Made by a program: the position numbers and the translations under genes. 64,000 bases of DNA, from assembly GCA_963970005.1 (NCBI GenBank), contig CAXAMN010022006.1:7347-71346 (forward strand), read 5' to 3'. The notes under the pieces were generated by a model. The model saw only the letters and a program-made list of their open reading frames with translations. It ran no database searches and had not been told where the DNA came from. Positions 1 to 9,258 of this stretch are shown here, piece by piece; the stretch's first letter is position 1, and every line of letters begins with the position of its first letter. This DNA comes from Durusdinium trenchii (Eukaryota; Sar; Dinophyceae; Suessiales; Symbiodiniaceae).

Positions 1-135
1 GGCTTCGAACAACTGTTGAAGTGGTTCAAACTGCAGCTTTGCTGGTGCGTGGCAATCTTCGTGCAGCATCAGGAAAACTGTTGAAACACACCACTCCGAT
101 CCACCCAAAGGCGAGTGGCGGGGTGGCGGTGGAAG

Positions 136-825
136 TCAAGCCTGTGAAAGAAGCGCAGGTGCAGACAGCACCCCTGTGGTGGTGCTAGCTAGGCAGCAAG
201 GGCGCCACGGCGCCAGGTTGCCAAGAGAGTGACAGCGGCTCCAAAACCGCCAGACAAAAGGCGCAAAAAACACCTGAAAGGAAGCTTTTGCACGCTCGCG
301 CACCTCTGCCCCACTAGGCAAAGACTCAATGACAGTGTGTTCCAGCTGGTATACCAATTCATCCACGATCCCTTCAAAGAGCATGGACAAGAAGTGCAGT
401 AGCCGACGGAGGCTCAAGCGGCAAAACGTGACCAAGGTTTTTGCAAGAATCGAGGAGACTGAAGGTGTCAGCACAAAAGCCAAAAGAAAAATAACTAGGA
501 CGCAACGCACTAAGGAGGACCCGACGATCAAGTTGAGGATTCTTTTCAACAACTTGTGCTGCGGCGGCCCTTCAGCCTGAGCTCCAGGTGGCACGGCCAT
601 TTGGTTTCTATTGGCTTGAATGGGGGCACAAGGTTCAGGGTCTGGCCTGTCTCCAATGTCACGCAAAGCTGACCAGGCACGATAAAATTTTTGAAAAGCT
701 GGATCTCCGTTGTACCGTTTGGCTGCCCGCTTCAACCTGTCCTGCGGAACCTGCTCGTACGGTTTTCCTGCTAGAGGACCCCCTGCCACTAGCTTCTTGC
801 CATGCTCCAACATCAAGTGCTGCAT
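136..825 (-). CDS. Hypothetical ORF with one membrane segment, distal to the recombinase
   Basis: This 229-codon ORF starts at a true ATG (825) and overlaps the 3' end of the recombinase reading frame. Residues 1-70 are basic and charged. Around residues 95-130 there is a long hydrophobic stretch (VRCVLVIFLLAFVL) that would make a membrane helix, followed by an Arg/Leu-rich part. The overlapping frame at 659-825 is low-complexity Ser/Gly/Arg, so this frame is the more protein-like of the two here. It may be a frame-shifted C-terminal extension of the recombinase ORF or a separate small product of the element. I do not recognise the family. Confidence 0.35.
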   Translation of the reverse strand: MQHLMLEHGKKLVAGGPLAGKPYEQVPQDRLKRAAKRYNGDPAFQKFYRAWSALRDIGDRPDPEPCAPIQANRNQMAVPPGAQAEGPPQHKLLKRILNLIVGSSLVRCVLVIFLLAFVLTPSVSSILAKTLVTFCRLSLRRLLHFLSMLFEGIVDELVYQLEHTVIESLPSGAEVRERAKASFQVFFAPFVWRFWSRCHSLGNLAPWRPCCLASTTTGVLSAPALLSQA

Positions 826-1881
826 ATTGGCTCGACCAAGCTACTAAGATGTCACCACTGAAACGCTCTGCCTCCAACGTTGGCAACAAGACTTTGTATT
901 CAGGCAGCAAGATTTGTTCTAGACAAAGGGCTCCTATCTTCTTAAGCCGGGAGATGGCCGTGGCATCAAGTCTATTTACAATTTGCGTTGCCATGGCTTG
1001 TTGAATGTAGTGCTCTAATGAACGTTCCGCCGACCACCTACCTATGAACCTTAACACCGAGATGCCAACCCCTTGTCCAAAAAGCATGGTTGCTCCACCG
1101 GGTCTCAAGCTGGCTGGAGTGAAACGACATCCATCAACCTTCAATTCCCGCGTTAACTGCTTGAAAAGGAACCGAAAACGTGAGGGGCTGTGTGGCCAGA
1201 CTATAGTTGTGAGCTATTCTCAACAAGGAGTCGTCGCAACCATGCAATACTATTAGGATTCTTAAGCGCGACAAACTGCTCGGCCCCCAAGTGCCTACGG
1301 TTCTTTGGGGACACGACACGCACCGCAGCGTGTGCTTGGCTCAGGAAAAACATTCCAGGGAATGCAAAATCAGAGTGTTTCAAACGGAACAGCTCGCCCG
1401 GTCGTAGCAGACATAGGAATCCGAGTTCAAGTAAAACTGCGAACAAGAACCGTTCGTCGCGCTCACCACGAGAATGGGCTACCTTGCCGTGACCTCTAGC
1501 TAAACCAGTCATGAAACCCCAGATTGAAACTGGAACTGGTGGCCTAAGGTGTCCAGTTCGCTGCTCTTCCCACACTTTCAAGTTTTCCCAGGCGCTCGAG
1601 ATGTTGCCTCTCAGGCGAGGGACCAGGTGCTGACATCCAAGTAAAGCATGTTTAACCAAAGAGAGCGCTCCACCTTTAGAGCTGGCACGTCGGTCCAAAA
1701 CGTATTGCCCTAAGAAACGGTCAGCTGTCCTGACCTTTTTAAGGAACAACTTCAAAGGTCGCGCGTACTCTTTGCTTGCAAAGTCCTGAAGGTCCGACAA
1801 CCCGGCCAACAAGCGGCTGCGATACTCCGGAGAAAACCGGCTCAGTCGGAAAAACACGGCTGACTTCCGCGCCATTAGCAA
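659..1881 (-). pseudogene. Tyrosine recombinase (phage-integrase family), frameshifted
   Basis: The product should insert the circular DNA form of the element by site-specific recombination. The first block (1881-1201) holds an N-terminal core-binding-like part and the first catalytic Arg in LLRPGELFRLKHSDF. The reading frame then hits TAG at 1201-1203, and the protein resumes one frame over in 1195-659 with SLRPGGATMLFGQGV (second Arg box) and GRWSAERSLEHYIQ (the GRW and the nucleophile Tyr). In the second box the His expected two residues before the Leu-Arg is Ala, which may reflect decay. The single frameshift near 1200 breaks the gene between its two Arg boxes. It lies 110 bp downstream of the pol ORF. 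Family assignment is firm from the motif order; activity is unlikely. Confidence 0.75.
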
Positions 1882-1989
1882 AGCATCTAGGCTACCGCAT
1901 GTGAGTGGCAGTGTAAATCTACTCGCTTAAAAAACTACATGCATTTTGCACCTAATTTTGACCCTTCCTTTTTGTTTGCATGATTCGAC

Positions 1990-4365
1990 TCATTGACACA
2001 GCTTGGACACCAGGGCAGCGTAAGCATTGCACAGTGGCCTGGGATATTGGCCTGCAAGTTCCGATCTTCGTTTCCAACCAGCTTTTGTACGAACACCACT
2101 AGTAGCATAAACATGCGGTCGAACACATGAACACAAACGGCTCAAGTGACTAAGACCTGCCAAGTTACCCAGAAACCTGGTGTTCTTTTTACATGGTCCA
2201 TAACCACCGTCCCCATCTGGCAAAACTAAACCATATGCACACTGGTGTAACGTGGCGCTGTTTTGTCGTACAAGTCGTGATTTCATGTCTGGCATGTCCC
2301 ACAAAAACGAAGATTTGGGGTTTTCGAAGGTCCAAAAATTTTCAGCAGCCTCTAAACTGTCAATCAAAAAAAGCAAGCGCCTATAAGTCTCGTTTCCTTC
2401 TCTTTCCCGGTGCACCGTTTGGTTTCCAGTGGGACAAGTTCTGCTGCGAGCGCTGTGATTTAGATTCTGTAGGATGGAGAAGGATCCACAAGGGAAGCCC
2501 AGGTGCCAAAGTTGATTAGGCTTTTTGCTTTCACACATCAGGAAAGAAAAGAAATTATCATCCAGTATCTGCTCACTTTGACCTACCTTCTTGCAGTTGA
2601 TTGATGGCAAAACTTTCACCCCTAGCACACGGCGCATCGCCTTCGTGAGGCAAGCTTTTCCGACAAAAAATTCTCGGAAGTGCAACTTAACCGGCTTTGA
2701 AGCCGATTCTCCGGGTAGAAGAATGTCTTGGGCTGACGCTGGCGCGGGTTCCTCCAAAAGCCGTTCAAAAATTGGCTCGTTATCGCTGGCGTGTCCTTCC
2801 CGACTCAGCAAAGTTTGCACACCTACGGATCGATGAGTTTGCACGGCAGCCAACTCGGTGGGTTCCAAAAATGGGTCACGCTCATCCACAACCACGGGGC
2901 GTGGAATAGGCCTGTCCCTAGAGGGGTAATCTGCGGGGTTGTGACATGTGTCCACCCAGAGGTTAGTAACCGAGAGATCCCCAGCCAGCAGCCAAGGCAC
3001 ACAGGCACGCAGCTTGTGATTTAGCCGCTTAGAGCTGCTCCGCCCCTTTGCAAAGGCACCAACAACTACACGACTATCACACAAGTTCACAACCCTGCAC
3101 CCACCTTGGTCTGTGTTGATTCGATCTTTGATTTCCTGTCGCAACATTTCCATTTCCAACAGATTTATATGTTGTTTTCGTGCGAAAGCGCAGGACTGTG
3201 AAGCCGACCAGCTATGTTTCATCAGGGTGTGGGCTAGCACATCTGGTAGAGGGGTCATGCTTGAAGGGGGACTAAGGCTTAAATGTTCCCAATCAAGACG
3301 AGTATGTTCCCCACGTCTTTCCCCAAATCGGTACAGTGACTTAGCGAAACTTTTGGTCGTCAGTGTGCACGCCCTTCCACCCCGCTTTGAACTAGCATCT
3401 GTGGCAGCTATCCGGGTTGAGACGGGCCAACGGATGTTAGCATGCGCAAGAGGCAGCAACAGAACTGCAGTACACAGCTCATCTCGCAAGACTTGTGTCA
3501 GCTCCTTACAACCCTGTTCCGGCATCTTATCAACAAACAAGTAAGCAGTCTGGAACATACTCATGCACTCTCTCCTGTGAAGAAAAGGATGGACAAACAA
3601 CCCAAGGAGTTTCTGCATCGCTTTCTTGGTTGCAAGGCCACCTTGCAGCATGCCCACCGCTAACTGCTCGATCTGCTTAAGTTTTGAAAGAGGAGAAGAC
3701 ACAAGACCTGTTTGCGAGTCTATCTCAGTACCCCAAGCTTTGAAACAGTACTGCTTATCAAAAGCATTTTTGGTTGAGGTGGGCAGACCCAACTCTTGGT
3801 ACCTACTACGGGCCTTTGCAGTCAACTCTTCGTCCTCCTGGATCCCACGTGCTCGGAGCCACTTGGTGTCAAGAACCTGGAACGCAAGGTGGTCATCTAT
3901 GTACAAGCCTTCGAGCGTTCTTGAAGCAGGGAAAATTTTCCCATACACTAGGGTTTGGTGTGGCTGCAGGCACCCCACTGCTCGAAGGAGGCTTTCATGA
4001 GTAGCTTGTGCTAAGTCAACCCCATTACAATCACCCATGCAAAGTACTCGAAATGATGGCAAATAAGTGACATTTGGATCCAATCCCAGATCTGTAAGCT
4101 TATGCCCCTTGATTGGTTTCCCAAAGCAGTTCCTGTTTTGCCACATTTCCAGATGCTTGATGAGATAAAAATAATTTGAGAGGTCATCCCCGCTAGCTCT
4201 TATGCTTTCATGTGCACCCAATATCAGCTGGGTTAACATGGGGCCACAAGGCAAAGCGCACCACTTCAACCGCCCCTCCCTGAGGTTCAAGGGGCGCCGA
4301 TCATTGATGAGTCGGTCGGAGTCAGCTTTATGAGGGACACAAAAAAGACCCCCTTTTTATGAGCT
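1990..4365 (-). CDS. DIRS-like Pol: reverse transcriptase, RNase H and C5-methyltransferase-like domain
   Basis: The open frame starts after a TAA at about 4363; no Met is obvious, so it is probably reached by frameshift from the ORF at 4287-5111. Numbering from 4290: the RT occupies roughly residues 1-200, with FRVLCMGDCNGVDLAQATHE and the catalytic box GLYIDDHLAF. RNase H follows, with TRIAATDASSKRGG, a Glu in INLLEMEML, an Asp in NLCDSRVVVGAF and WVDTCHNPADYPSR. The C-terminal 220 residues resemble a cytosine-C5 methyltransferase: FREFFVGKACLTKA (SAM loop), LWHLGFPCGSFS (Pro-Cys loop), FWTFENPKSSFLW (ENV-like motif) and KKNTRFLGNL (Arg motif). Retroelement Pol assignment is firm. The methyltransferase identity is inferred from motif order, and its activity is unknown. 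Confidence 0.8.
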
Positions 4366-5111
4366 TGCGACCCTCCATCAAAACTTTGTCGCGCGGCAGA
4401 AAGGTGATCATTCTGTGGCTGTGCAGCTTGCGTAAAAAGGTGGGGCCAGTCTTTATCATCAACTTTATGACAAGCTGGGAAGTCTTTTCCCACCAGGCAG
4501 TTGGTTGGGATAGAAACAGGCATTTCCAAAAACTCTTTCAGCTGCTGGCCTGTGAGATGATCAGCCGGGTCCAAAATTCCGGCACGATCGGGCAAAGAAA
4601 TACGCTGTGGGTCTACTTTCTTCGCCCCGCACGCATTCTCATGGACATCTATACTCGGGTCATACTGGCTGCGTTTAATTTTGGAAATTAATTCGTTCAG
4701 CTGGGCAGGCCCCCTATCCATGGTCCCCCTAGGATGGCGACAGTACCTCAGAACTTTTGCAAACACTGTCCTAGCATAGCTCTCGTGTTGGGCAGTCCAC
4801 TCCCCTTCAAAGGCACGTTGCACTGACGCATTTATAGCCTGCGATGAACTCGGGGATCCACTTTCCAAGAAATTGAACAGCGCCCACAACCTATGCATCC
4901 ATTCAAAAGCCTCGCTCCTAACATGCGCAGAGTGGCCTCGTCTACGGGACTTGCCGGGCGGTGACGTCCACGGGAGTCTAGACGGGAACAGTGCAAATTT
5001 CCCAGGCAGCTTGCTGGGTGGTTTTCCCTGAGCTTCATGGAGAAGCCTACTATGGATCCGGTAGTACCGGGCAAAGGATCCATGCTGACATTGAATTAAG
5101 TCAAACAACAT
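4287..5111 (-). CDS. Pol N-terminal ORF of the DIRS-like element
   Basis: This frame starts at an ATG (5111) 57 bp downstream of the gag-like stop and runs 274 codons to 4287. No catalytic motif is seen; the position corresponds to the region just before the RT fingers. It overlaps the open RT frame by about 75 nt, and the RT frame lies at -1 relative to it. The overlap contains AAAAAGGGGG then TTTTTT. Within it A AAG GGG fits the X XXY YYZ slippery pattern, so a programmed -1 shift into RT is possible. An indel in a homopolymer explains the same picture. The same frame stays open upstream to 6272, but there it is antiphase to gag and probably not translated. Confidence 0.5.
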   Translation of the reverse strand: MLFDLIQCQHGSFARYYRIHSRLLHEAQGKPPSKLPGKFALFPSRLPWTSPPGKSRRRGHSAHVRSEAFEWMHRLWALFNFLESGSPSSSQAINASVQRAFEGEWTAQHESYARTVFAKVLRYCRHPRGTMDRGPAQLNELISKIKRSQYDPSIDVHENACGAKKVDPQRISLPDRAGILDPADHLTGQQLKEFLEMPVSIPTNCLVGKDFPACHKVDDKDWPHLFTQAAQPQNDHLSAARQSFDGGSQAHKKGVFFVSLIKLTPTDSSMIGAP

Positions 5112-5167
5112 GTTAGACTTCGCGTTTGACTGGGCATGCACCGGCTCATCACTTTGTCGCACAGCCG

Positions 5168-6490
5168 TCACTCGGCCGCAGGCATGTTGTCGGTCTTCTG
5201 ACCCTTGCCCTTTGACTTTCCCCCTTTTGCTTTGCCCCGATCTCCAGGCGGGATGTCGGCCCATCCCTTGCTTTTCTTTTCGAGCTCCGACATAGCTCGG
5301 ACATAGCTCGCGATCACCTCCAGATCTTGGGTTTCGCCCCCGAACCGTGGTTGATCCAATGGATCTTGAAACGGCATCAGAAGCCATGCTGTCTTCCAAT
5401 TTCCGTTGTCGATTCCGCATTGGTGCAGTGCCCGCAACAGCTGCGTCAACTGCAAGGCCGTGAGCTCTGTTCGGCCGCTCAGCAGGGTCTGCAAAATCTC
5501 GCTGATAGCGAAATGGATTCGAAGGAGCGATCTTTGTTTGTTCCATTGGATTTTCTTGGTGTAGTCTGAGAGGGAATAGGGGGGCCCCCTCTTTGCGCCC
5601 AGAGCTTCCTCCACTTCTCGCACGTATCTCCGTACATGACGAAGCGGATGGCGCTTCATCCGCTTGTGCCCCAAGCGGTATGCCTTCATGGCTCGTCCGG
5701 CGCCTTTGAGACGGATCTTTCCGCTCGAGCTCGAATCCTCTGATGAGGTGTCGCTGTTCTCGGATTCGGCTTTTGGCTGCGGTTTCTTTTTGAGTTTGCT
5801 GTCCTGCAGGGTCCGCAGAATCTCCATTTGAACTAAGGCGTTCAAATCTATTGCAGCACCTGACTTTCCATTCTGGGCCAACAGGGTCTGAAGCAAAGTG
5901 CTGCTTTGAAGACCTGAGTCGTTGTCCTCTTCCTTCACAGTCTTTTCGCTGAGCAGAGGAAAACGGTTCTTCTTGGGCCTGGGCACTTCTCTCCTTTCGC
6001 CACTGCCTGAGGCGGTAGCCTTGTCTAGCTGTTTCTTTTTGGCGCGTGACAGCAGCTGGAAGAGTTCGTCCCCTTCGCTGTCGCCAGCATCCTCGAAAGG
6101 GTCGCTTTCTGACTCGGACTCTCTGGCAGTCGTCACATTCCTGCTCCTTCGTGGGGGCTCCACATCCTCGGACGCCGTAGCGTACTGCAAACTTTCGGCT
6201 GTCATGGCATTCTGAGCCTTGAGGAGCACTGCTTCGTGGGGCGTTTCTAAGGCTCGGAAAACCTCTGAGCATGAGGGTCGAATCTTTTCAGCTGTGCCAA
6301 CCACTAGGATGAAGATGTTGTCGTCCACCCTAAAGCTGGTCAGGTGTTCGTCCAGCTCGGAGGCTAGCACTCGCACTGCTAGGAAGAACCTACCCTTCTT
6401 TTGCTCTTCTGACACAACCAGGCCCTGACGCCAAGCAGGTGAAAAGCCTTCCAACTTCAAGGAAGTAGTCGACCCTTGAGTCACAGTCAT
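5168..6490 (-). CDS. Gag-like protein of the DIRS-like element
   Basis: This ORF of about 440 codons starts at ATG 6490 (a TTG at 6502 is also in frame). The N-terminal 100 residues look globular. The middle is acidic and Ser-rich (ESESESDPFEDAGDSEGDE, later NSDTSSEDSSSSGK), followed by a basic Arg/Lys/His segment, a helical region, and a Lys/Gly-rich tail (KGKAKGGKSKGKGQK) suited to nucleic-acid binding. No zinc knuckle is present. Being the first ORF of the element, with basic and acidic low-complexity parts, it most likely packages the RNA. It could also be an unrelated ORF1; there is no sequence motif that proves a capsid fold. Confidence 0.6.
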   Translation of the reverse strand: MTVTQGSTTSLKLEGFSPAWRQGLVVSEEQKKGRFFLAVRVLASELDEHLTSFRVDDNIFILVVGTAEKIRPSCSEVFRALETPHEAVLLKAQNAMTAESLQYATASEDVEPPRRSRNVTTARESESESDPFEDAGDSEGDELFQLLSRAKKKQLDKATASGSGERREVPRPKKNRFPLLSEKTVKEEDNDSGLQSSTLLQTLLAQNGKSGAAIDLNALVQMEILRTLQDSKLKKKPQPKAESENSDTSSEDSSSSGKIRLKGAGRAMKAYRLGHKRMKRHPLRHVRRYVREVEEALGAKRGPPYSLSDYTKKIQWNKQRSLLRIHFAISEILQTLLSGRTELTALQLTQLLRALHQCGIDNGNWKTAWLLMPFQDPLDQPRFGGETQDLEVIASYVRAMSELEKKSKGWADIPPGDRGKAKGGKSKGKGQKTDNMPAAE

Positions 6491-6630
6491 GCAACTCACC
6501 AAGTGTCACAAAAACACCGTGAATGAGCCTCTAAGGGGGATCAACAAGCGCCCTGGACACAGATCTCCGTGGTGACCCCGGTTTTGACGGGGCAGCCAGC
6601 AAAGGTCACTGGGCTGATTTCCAGAGTTGC

Positions 6631-6738
6631 AACACGGCACGGTGGTGTAAGGCTTCACGACAGCGGTGGCGACTTGTGAGCAGCTGAACACGGCACGGTG
6701 GTGTAAGGCTTCACGACGGCGGTGGCGACTTGTGAGCA
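6631..6738. repeat. Two-copy tandem repeat, 56 bp unit
   Basis: The unit beginning AACACGGCACGGTGGTGTAA at 6631 recurs at 6687, exactly 56 bp on, with one visible substitution (CACGACAGCGG versus CACGACGGCGG). The second copy is slightly truncated. It lies upstream of the gag-like ORF and outside the long inverted repeat, so it could be part of the leader or terminal region of the DIRS-like element. The remainder of 6503-6804 shows no gene. Confidence 0.85.
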
Positions 6739-6804
6739 ACTAGAGATCTGAGCTACCTACTTCTGTGTTGAGCCTGCATGCCACATGTGGACATTCTACC
6801 ATAT

Positions 6805-7387
6805 ATCAGAGGGGCTTGCAAAAATGACTCTCACTTTTTTTTGACTCTCAGTTTTCTTGTTTCTGACGCTAATGAATTTGATTTGGATACTAAAGAAGAG
6901 GGGGAGGAAAAAGATGAAGATGCTCTCACTTTTCCTATTCACCTTTGATTTGGATGCTAAAGCAGAAGGCGAGGAAGAAGAAGAAGAAGATTTCCTATCT
7001 TATGATTCATAATGATTCATAATCTATCTTTTAAACCGTCGAGTCTGAATTTGAGGACACATTTAAAAATCTAAGTGAGTCTTGTCGTCCGTCAAGTCTG
7101 AATGGCATCATGTATTATAAGCGAGTCTCTCTTGGAGAATATGCTTTGGACAGGTGAATCTAAATTTGAACGTCATATAAGTGATTCATGTAACTGACTA
7201 TTTTGAACGGTTGAGTCTGAATGCTGCATTATGAATTACTGTAAAAGATGGTCTGGGGCGGGGCGAGGAGGGGGGGTAAGGTGCCCAACACACCAAAACA
7301 CAACATCCAAGAACAACTGAAGTGTCCTTATAATATGTCAGGATGTCTAGAATCACTCTAGGGTTGGTAACATGTTTATTACTAAAT
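6805..7387 (+). repeat. Left arm of a ~580 bp long inverted repeat
   Basis: From ATCAGAGGGGCTTGCAAAAA at 6805 to TTATTACTAAAT at 7387 the sequence is the imperfect reverse complement of 19015-19588, along its whole length and with small indels. The outer ends read ATCAGAGGGG and CCCCTCTGAT. The flanking bases are TAT on both sides, but the right flank is a TA microsatellite, so this is weak as a target-site duplication. The arm contains a polypurine GAGGAAGAAGAAGAAGAAGA run and ACCGTCGAGTCTGAATTTGA-like units. No ORF of note. It may be one end of a 12.8 kb composite element or one of two oppositely inserted copies of a dispersed repeat. Confidence 0.85.
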
Positions 7388-8098
7388 GTCACATATCAAA
7401 TCTCTGCAAAGAAAAAAGCGTCCGATACTTGACTTCGTCAAGTATTTGGATGTGACCTGCAGGTTGTCCTCCAAAAACTGGCAGCATATATAATCTGGGA
7501 GGATTTACATAAAAGGTGTTGGGGGGTTGAACCTGCTGAACCTGGGGGGCGGAGCCTTGGAAGATCCTGGATCTGCTGGTGGGAAGGTGGGAGGATGGGA
7601 GGGTGGTCCAAATTCGCGCCATCAACTTCAAGCTCAATGCTTGGGCCGTACGTCTGGCATGTTTGGATGTTGCAGAGCACTTCAATGACCTATCACTTAC
7701 CGTAGCTTTTCTTATTGCCGTTGCCAGCCAGGTTGGGTTCTACCCTCAGAGTGACAGTTGCATCTTCACATCAACTCACGACTCAATCCTTTATTCTATT
7801 CAGACTGACACTCAGATTCGGTTTCTCTTCCTGTTCAGATTCACAGTCACTCCTTTTCACAGTCATATTCAAATTCCGGATTCAGCGTAGGATTCTTGAT
7901 GGAGCCCATTTCCAAGGCATGGACGCTTGTCTTTTCGCACTTCAATATCTTCGAAGTGCACCCCGCGCGTTTGGAATTTCTGAAGTTTATGATATGAGCG
8001 AATGCACCTGGATTTGTGATTGGCTTACTATATCTGCAGCCGTCTTAGCTCTTTCAATCAGCCATAAGACCTTCACCGTCCATCACCACTTCTGAGCA
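7388..8098. other. Intergenic, no gene seen
   Basis: Holds a G/A-rich patch (7560-7600, GGGAAGGTGGGAGGATGGGA) and a T/C-rich stretch with degenerate CAGATTCACAGTCA-like words (7790-7880). Similar words recur at 15900-16050. Short ORFs here look like chance. Confidence 0.5.
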
Positions 8099-8464
8099 AT
8101 GGTGCGCCATTCCACCGCTTCTGAGCGGTATGAGCACAAGTGGAAGACACATGTTGCAGGCGGCTACAAGTGCCTCAGTTCAAATTTTGAGCAGCGCGTG
8201 TTTCCAGGCCCGATGGCCACGCCAAAACCGCTCAGGCTCCAACATTTGAGATGGGAGGGGGACGAAGTGACGGAAGTCTGGACGAGGGACTTTGAGAACA
8301 AGGGCCAGCAGATCCAGGGCCTGAAGATCCAGCCGAAGGTTGAAATAAAAAAGATGCCGGTGGAACCGGAGGGGATGAAGGCCATGAAGGCGATGAAGGC
8401 CATGAAGGAGACGAACGCAATGAAGGCGAAGAAGGCAATGAAGGCCAAGACGGCCAAGAAGTAG
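8099..8464 (+). CDS. Small basic protein with Met-Lys-Ala repeat tail
   Basis: 121 codons starting at ATG 8099. The first 85 residues are a mixed, apparently globular sequence (PLRLQHLRWEGDEVTEVW, then VEIKKMPVEPEG). The last 30 residues are a tandem array of KAM and KA units encoded by repeated ATGAAGGCC nonamers (8376-8463), ending in KTAKK before TAG. Such Lys/Ala/Met tails are common in dinoflagellate predicted proteins, and by composition they could bind nucleic acid like histone tails. The antisense strand is also open across the repeat, which is expected for a nonamer array. Function unknown. It could equally be an exon fused to a microsatellite. Confidence 0.45.
   Translation: MVRHSTASERYEHKWKTHVAGGYKCLSSNFEQRVFPGPMATPKPLRLQHLRWEGDEVTEVWTRDFENKGQQIQGLKIQPKVEIKKMPVEPEGMKAMKAMKAMKETNAMKAKKAMKAKTAKK
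8376..8463 (+). repeat. Degenerate ATGAAGGCC nonamer array
   Basis: About nine units of ATGAAGGCN or AAGGCNAAG-type nonamers in frame with the ORF starting at 8099. The array encodes the Lys/Ala/Met tail. Confidence 0.8.
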
Positions 8465-9030
8465 ATACGGCCAAGACGGTGCGAAAAAGGTGTCAGACAA
8501 CCATCTGCCGAGCCAACTTGAATGAAATTGAGTATCCATCTAGACCCAATCAATGTCGAACTCAAAGCTTTCATCCGCCAAGCTTATCGTGTTTTGCAAG
8601 CATGACAGGTGCTGGTGCAGACAGAAGGCAAGGCAGACAAGTGTCAAAAATGGGTTCTTGATCCATTGGGAATCCGAGTTTGACAAATGATACACACATG
8701 TCCCACGTGGTTTGAATCTGAAACAATGCGCAAATGTCACGTGACAGTGTGTCCATTGCTTTTGGCAAGGCTTTCAACCAACAAATCGTTGACGTTGGCA
8801 GGTCAAATCGTTGTCGAGCACGCGCACTTCGAGGTTGCGCAGGTGGCTCCGGCATGCTTTGAACCAGTCGCAGTTGACAAACCAGTGCAGCGGTTGATTT
8901 GGCAAAATTTGGCAACATGCTGACTGAACATTCAGACTCAGAACGATTTCAGACCCGGCCCAAAGTCTGCACAAAGCCAGACTGCACACAACAAGCATAA
9001 GCCAGGCCCTCCGGCGAAATCGTAAGCCAA

Positions 9031-9258
9031 ATGGCCAGCGCTGACAAGGATGGTGCTTTAACTGCGGCCGGCCCTCTGGCCCGTCAGCCAGACCTGCTTG
9101 ATCAAGGTGCTAGATCATGGCAGAAGATTGAGGCCAAGGACGTGCTTGGATGTATTCAGTGGAAGCCTGGGACGTACACCGTGGTCGTTTCGGAAGATGG
9201 CACTCCTGTGACTGACGAGGAGGTTGGGGGTGGCCTCCAATGTGAGAGTTGTCAGTAG
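9031..9258 (+). CDS. Small hypothetical ORF
   Basis: 75 codons from ATG 9031. The composition is protein-like (LGCIQWKPGTYTVVVSEDGT, a beta-rich pattern) and the ORF ends in CESCQ. No family recognised and no supporting neighbour. It may be an exon or chance. I list it only because the strand, ATG and composition agree. Confidence 0.2.
   Translation: MASADKDGALTAAGPLARQPDLLDQGARSWQKIEAKDVLGCIQWKPGTYTVVVSEDGTPVTDEEVGGGLQCESCQ

Larger units (their letters stand above)
1..6502 (-). mobile_element. DIRS-like tyrosine-recombinase retroelement
   Basis: Four coding blocks read leftward in the order gag-like ORF, pol N-terminal ORF, RT/RNase H/methyltransferase ORF, tyrosine recombinase. RT, RNase H, an MTase-type domain and a tyrosine recombinase in place of a DDE integrase is the hallmark of DIRS-group elements. 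The methyltransferase looks like the cytosine-C5 type, whereas the domain usually described in DIRS is Dam-like. The recombinase has at least one frameshift and gag/pol meet through frame changes, so this copy is probably decayed. Neither terminal repeat was identified, and the distal end lies at or beyond the window edge. Confidence 0.8.

Noticed and set aside
5200-6272. Long minus-strand frame overlapping the gag-like ORF in another phase
   Set aside because: Arg/Gln/Ser-rich and without structure; it is the antiphase shadow of the gag-like ORF. Only its downstream part (4287-5111), beyond the gag stop, is kept.
8164-8574. Hydrophobic Phe/Ile/Ala-repeat ORF on the minus strand
   Set aside because: Antisense of the ATGAAGGCC array; the plus-strand frame has the ATG and non-repeat N-terminus.
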